From: an uncultured Eubacteriales bacterium
GTDB lineage: Bacteria; Bacillota; Clostridia; Oscillospirales; Acutalibacteraceae
DNA: 7,698 nt
Assembly (NCBI GenBank): GCA_934444895.1
Contig: CAKSDA010000077.1
Span: 1 to 7,698, forward strand
Direction: 5' to 3'
Below are positions 5,621-7,698 of this stretch, in pieces (the stretch's first letter is position 1; each line of letters starts with the position of its first letter). Position numbers and translations under genes: made by a program. The notes below the pieces were generated by a model. It saw only the letters and a list, made by a program, of their open reading frames with translations. It searched no databases and was not told the origin of the DNA.

Positions 5621-5648
5621 TTGCATTAAATAACCGGTTATATATAAT
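5621..5648 (+). promoter_or_regulatory. Predicted promoter of the dehydrogenase operon
   Basis: TTGCAT (5621-5626), a 16-bp spacer and a perfect TATAAT (5643-5648) form a sigma-A type promoter. Transcription would start near 5655, just ahead of the ribosome binding site at 5659-5665. The weak -35 and slightly short spacer fit an activator-dependent promoter. Confidence 0.6.
5630..5641. promoter_or_regulatory. 12-bp palindrome between -35 and -10, possible repressor operator
   Basis: ATAACCGGTTAT is a perfect 12-bp palindrome with a central CCGG, lying entirely within the spacer of the operon promoter. A centred CG flanked by AAC/GTT resembles LacI/GalR-type operators such as catabolite or sugar-repressor sites. 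No LacI-family gene is in the window. A protein bound here would block RNA polymerase. Confidence 0.4.
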
Positions 5649-5670
5649 AAATTAAAAAGGGGGAGACTGT

Positions 5671-6426
5671 ATGAACTTTAAAGGAAAAACTGCAATTGCA
5701 ACCGGCGCCGTTTCCGGAATGGGACTGCTTTTCAGTCAGAACTTTGCCGCCCTCGGCGGAAATATTGTTTTGGTTGATATTAATGAAGAAGCGCTCAAAA
5801 AGTGCGTAGAAGAAATTAAAAACTCCGGCGGTAACGCAATAGGAGTGGTTTGCGATGTAAGGGATTATTCTCAGGTTTTAAAGGTTTGCGATGAAGCTGT
5901 AGAAGCATTTAAAAGCATAGATATTATGTGCAACTTTGCCGGCGGTACTGCAATGCGTATGCTTAATATGGATAGATCCACCGAATTTCCGGATGTTCCT
6001 ATTGAAGTGTATGACTGGGGACTGGATGTTAATTTAAAGGGACAGTTTTATTTTGACCATGCCGTGTCCAAACAAATGAGGAAACAGAAAAGCGGTCTAA
6101 TTGTGAATATAGGCTCAATAAGCGGAATGGAAGGCGATGGTCATGGTGTTGATTATCCTACTGCAAAGAGCGGAGTCATGTTCGGACTTACTAAATCACT
6201 GGCACAGTTTGGAAGTCAATATGGTATACGCTGTGTTTGCGTGTCTCCGGGGCCGGTTCTTACAAGGCCTGAAATGGCAGGAATGAAAACCCTTTTAGGC
6301 AGAGCGGCTAATCCACAGGAAATAATTGATTTGATTTTGTTTATTGCTTCCGAAAAAGGGCAATTCATAAATGGCGAAAATATTATGATAGACGGCGGCA
6401 GAAATGCTGCAACGAGGAATTGCTAA
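5671..6426 (+). CDS. Short-chain dehydrogenase/reductase (classical SDR)
   Basis: This 251-residue, full-length classical SDR catalyses NAD(P)-dependent oxidation or reduction of an alcohol/ketone in the cytosol. The cofactor loop TGAVSGMG is at residues 11-18. D36 at the end of strand two (VLVDIN) favours NAD(H) over NADP(H). NFAG (88-91) takes the place of the NNAG motif. The catalytic set is N121 (VNLKG), S149 (IGSISG), Y162 and K166 (YPTAK). The C-terminus has the usual INGENIMIDGG strand. GGGGGAG (5659-5665) lies 5 nt before ATG. It is the first gene of the operon facing the AraC regulator and overlaps the dehydroquinase-like gene by one base (TAATG), so the two are translated together and probably act on one pathway. 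The substrate cannot be read from sequence; a cyclic polyol or hydroxy acid is inferred from context. Confidence 0.92.
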   Translation: MNFKGKTAIATGAVSGMGLLFSQNFAALGGNIVLVDINEEALKKCVEEIKNSGGNAIGVVCDVRDYSQVLKVCDEAVEAFKSIDIMCNFAGGTAMRMLNMDRSTEFPDVPIEVYDWGLDVNLKGQFYFDHAVSKQMRKQKSGLIVNIGSISGMEGDGHGVDYPTAKSGVMFGLTKSLAQFGSQYGIRCVCVSPGPVLTRPEMAGMKTLLGRAANPQEIIDLILFIASEKGQFINGENIMIDGGRNAATRNC

Positions 6427-7181
6427 TGAGCAAAATAAGCTTTTTTAATAATGAAAAGGCAACCATTACCTGCATGGTTCAGGCGGACAATCCGCTTAGA
6501 ATAAAGGAACTGATTGGCAAGTCGCTGCCGCAGGGTGCCGAAGCATTTGGTATTCAGTTTGAGCAAATGAAGGGCTGCTACAGAAAAAAAGAAGTGTATG
6601 AAGATCTTTTCGGCAATACGGGTGATAAACCGGTATATGTTACAAATTACCGCAGCGCCCAAAACGAAGGTAAAAGTGATGATATACTGGCCGATGAGCT
6701 TAATGAGCTGGCAGAATGCGGAGCCGATTTGTGTGATGTTATGGGTGATATTTTTGATAAACAGCCGGATGAGATCACCTATGACGATTTTGCCGTAAAA
6801 AAGCAAAAGGATTTAATTGAAAGGCTACATAACAGCGGAGCTAATGTTCTTATGTCGTCCCACATTTATAAGTTTACTCCGGCTGAGGCGGTGCTTAAAA
6901 TTGCCATGGAGCATCAAAAACGCGGAGCGGATATTTCTAAGATAGTTGTTGGTGCTGAAAATATGGAGCAGCAGATTGAAAATTTAAGAATTATAAATCT
7001 TCTTAAACAAACCTTGGACATTCCATTCCTTTTCCTTTCAGGCGGAGAATGCAGGATTTTAAGGAGAATAAGCGGCGAAATCGGAAACTGCATGTATTTG
7101 TGCGTTTATGAACATGACAAATTTGCCACTCCGCAGCAGCCTCTTTTGAAAGATATTAAGTTAATAAGAGATATATTTTAG
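6426..7181 (+). CDS. Type I 3-dehydroquinase-like (Schiff-base) enzyme
   Basis: This 251-residue protein has the order of motifs of type I 3-dehydroquinate dehydratase, a TIM-barrel enzyme that dehydrates through a Lys imine. Visible are the segment around R76 (VYVTNYRSAQNEG), the His motif (VLMSSHIYKFTP, H146), the Schiff-base Lys in GADISKIVVG (K172), R210 (GGECRILRR) and Q237/Q238 in ATPQQP, equivalent to the SAPGQ loop. Family members usually carry E-x-R in strand two after GAD; here G42 and Q44 occupy those places (GAEAFGIQFE). The core chemistry is thus kept, but part of the substrate pocket is changed. ATG 6426 follows GAGGAA (6414-6419) at 6 nt. A catabolic role is more likely than core shikimate synthesis, given the SDR and regulator next to it. 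A related aldolase- or dehydratase-type activity on another ketone is possible. Confidence 0.75.
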   Translation: MSKISFFNNEKATITCMVQADNPLRIKELIGKSLPQGAEAFGIQFEQMKGCYRKKEVYEDLFGNTGDKPVYVTNYRSAQNEGKSDDILADELNELAECGADLCDVMGDIFDKQPDEITYDDFAVKKQKDLIERLHNSGANVLMSSHIYKFTPAEAVLKIAMEHQKRGADISKIVVGAENMEQQIENLRIINLLKQTLDIPFLFLSGGECRILRRISGEIGNCMYLCVYEHDKFATPQQPLLKDIKLIRDIF

Positions 7182-7205
7182 GCGGAAAGTAATCTAATTA
7201 AAAAT

Positions 7206-7300
7206 TCCGATTTTCAGTATTTAAGGATTTAAATACGGCAGACGGATTTAAAACGAAAATCGGATTTGAAATAAAAATCAACTTTAGAATAAAAAATCGG
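7206..7300 (+). promoter_or_regulatory. Structured intergenic leader with two alternative pairings
   Basis: The 129-nt gap before the hydrolase gene holds a perfect 10-bp inverted repeat, TCCGATTTTC (7206-7215) with GAAAATCGGA (7255-7264). Inside it sits an 8-bp hairpin GTATTTAA-GGAT-TTAAATAC (7217-7236). A second AAAATCGG at 7293-7300 can pair instead with CCGATTTT (7207-7214); it runs into the only weak ribosome binding site (GGCGGTG, 7299-7305) of the next gene. Two exclusive partners for one strand are the layout of a translational switch. There is no T-run, so it is not a standard terminator, and no known riboswitch class is recognised. Confidence 0.4.
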
Positions 7301-7310
7301 CGGTGTCAAT

Positions 7311-7698
7311 ATGGTTTTAGATTATAAAACTTTAAAATCGGTTGCGTCAGGTGTAAGTTATATTGAAGAGGATAGCGGCAGGTTTATTTTTTCAAGGTTT
7401 TCAAAACAGGAAAGAGCTGTACTCAGTTACGGTTTGGATAAAAGTTTTACAACTGCAGGAGTGAGACTGGAGTTTATGACCACATCCAAACACTTAAACA
7501 TCGAAGTAAGCACCGAACTTTTAAACAATAATAAAAGGAGCTTTTATTCATTTGATGTATACTGCAATGAGAAGCTTATAGGACAAATAAAAAATTATAA
7601 TAAAGAGCCATTATATCCATACAAGCGTTATTCCTTAAACGACAGGCATAAGTCATTCAACCTTCCCGGAGAAATGAAAAAAATCAAAATTTATTTTC
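7311..7698 (+). CDS. SGNH/GDSL-type hydrolase, N-terminal part (cut by window end)
   Basis: An open frame of 129 codons runs off the window. An in-frame stop at 7290-7292 leaves ATG 7311 as the only start; its ribosome binding site is weak (GGCGGTG, 7299-7305). The product matches the beta-sandwich N-terminal domain that precedes the catalytic SGNH fold in many gut Firmicute esterases. Visible are alternating strands such as AGVRLEFMTTSKHLNIEV and SFYSFDVYCNEKLIGQI, and the SFNLPGEMKKIKIYF end that normally leads to a PW-S/A strand. The catalytic GDS, GxND and DxxH motifs would lie downstream of 7698. There is no signal peptide, so it probably acts in the cytosol, perhaps removing acyl groups from an imported substrate. 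It continues the dehydrogenase operon. Confidence 0.75.
   Translation, partial: MVLDYKTLKSVASGVSYIEEDSGRFIFSRFSKQERAVLSYGLDKSFTTAGVRLEFMTTSKHLNIEVSTELLNNNKRSFYSFDVYCNEKLIGQIKNYNKEPLYPYKRYSLNDRHKSFNLPGEMKKIKIYF

Noticed and set aside
6598..6798. A 66-codon plus-strand frame inside the dehydroquinase-like gene
   Set aside because: It is out of frame with a well-supported enzyme gene and has no ribosome binding site or family features.
6423..6806. A 127-codon open frame on the minus strand
   Set aside because: It lies antisense inside the dehydroquinase-like gene, which has clear family motifs and a good ribosome binding site; the antisense product looks like a frame shadow.
1..7698. CRISPR array, tRNA, rRNA or insertion sequence
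   Set aside because: No regularly spaced repeats, cloverleaf-like elements, rRNA signatures or transposase motifs were seen on either strand.

Overview
The window looks like chromosomal DNA of a low-GC Firmicute, most likely a gut-type Clostridia. This rests on A/T-rich codon use, strong purine-rich ribosome binding sites (for example GGGGGAG), tightly packed small operons and the gene families present. The assignment is inference from style; there is no rRNA or other taxonomic marker here.

Left third (1-1905): short, partly broken genes on the + strand. They include a secreted-peptide frame broken by an 11-bp tandem duplication (102-265), a winged-helix-like small protein broken by a one-base shift (303-541), a 40-codon frame (548-670), a DUF1871-like small protein (672-911), a two-pass membrane protein (913-1509), a 36-codon frame (1487-1597) and a small helical protein (1603-1905). 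Several are linked by stop/start overlaps, or by a stop that falls in the next gene's ribosome binding site. Short, weakly conserved, decaying genes in a row resemble the immunity or orphan-module clusters that trail Rhs/polymorphic toxin genes in Firmicutes. No toxin gene lies in the window, so that reading is inference.

Middle (2051-4648): an M16 (insulinase/pitrilysin) metallopeptidase-like protein keeps HxxEH but seems to lack the usual third zinc ligand. It is followed by a complete FAD-dependent oxidoreductase. The oxidoreductase ends in a hairpin terminator, then a bidirectional terminator shared with a convergent AraC-type regulator gene.

Right third (4758-7698): the AraC regulator is divergent from an operon encoding a short-chain dehydrogenase, a type I 3-dehydroquinase-like protein (1-nt overlap with the dehydrogenase gene) and, after a structured 129-nt gap, the N-terminal part of an SGNH/GDSL-type hydrolase cut by the window end. 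The divergent intergenic region holds recognisable promoters for both directions, two AGTATCA direct repeats 20 bp apart just upstream of the operon -35, and a 12-bp palindrome between -35 and -10. This suggests an inducible catabolic operon activated by the AraC protein. A plausible but unproven picture is use of an esterified cyclic polyol or quinate/shikimate-like compound: the hydrolase frees it, the dehydrogenase oxidises it, the dehydroquinase-like protein dehydrates it by Schiff-base chemistry, and the nearby FAD enzyme may supply a further redox step.
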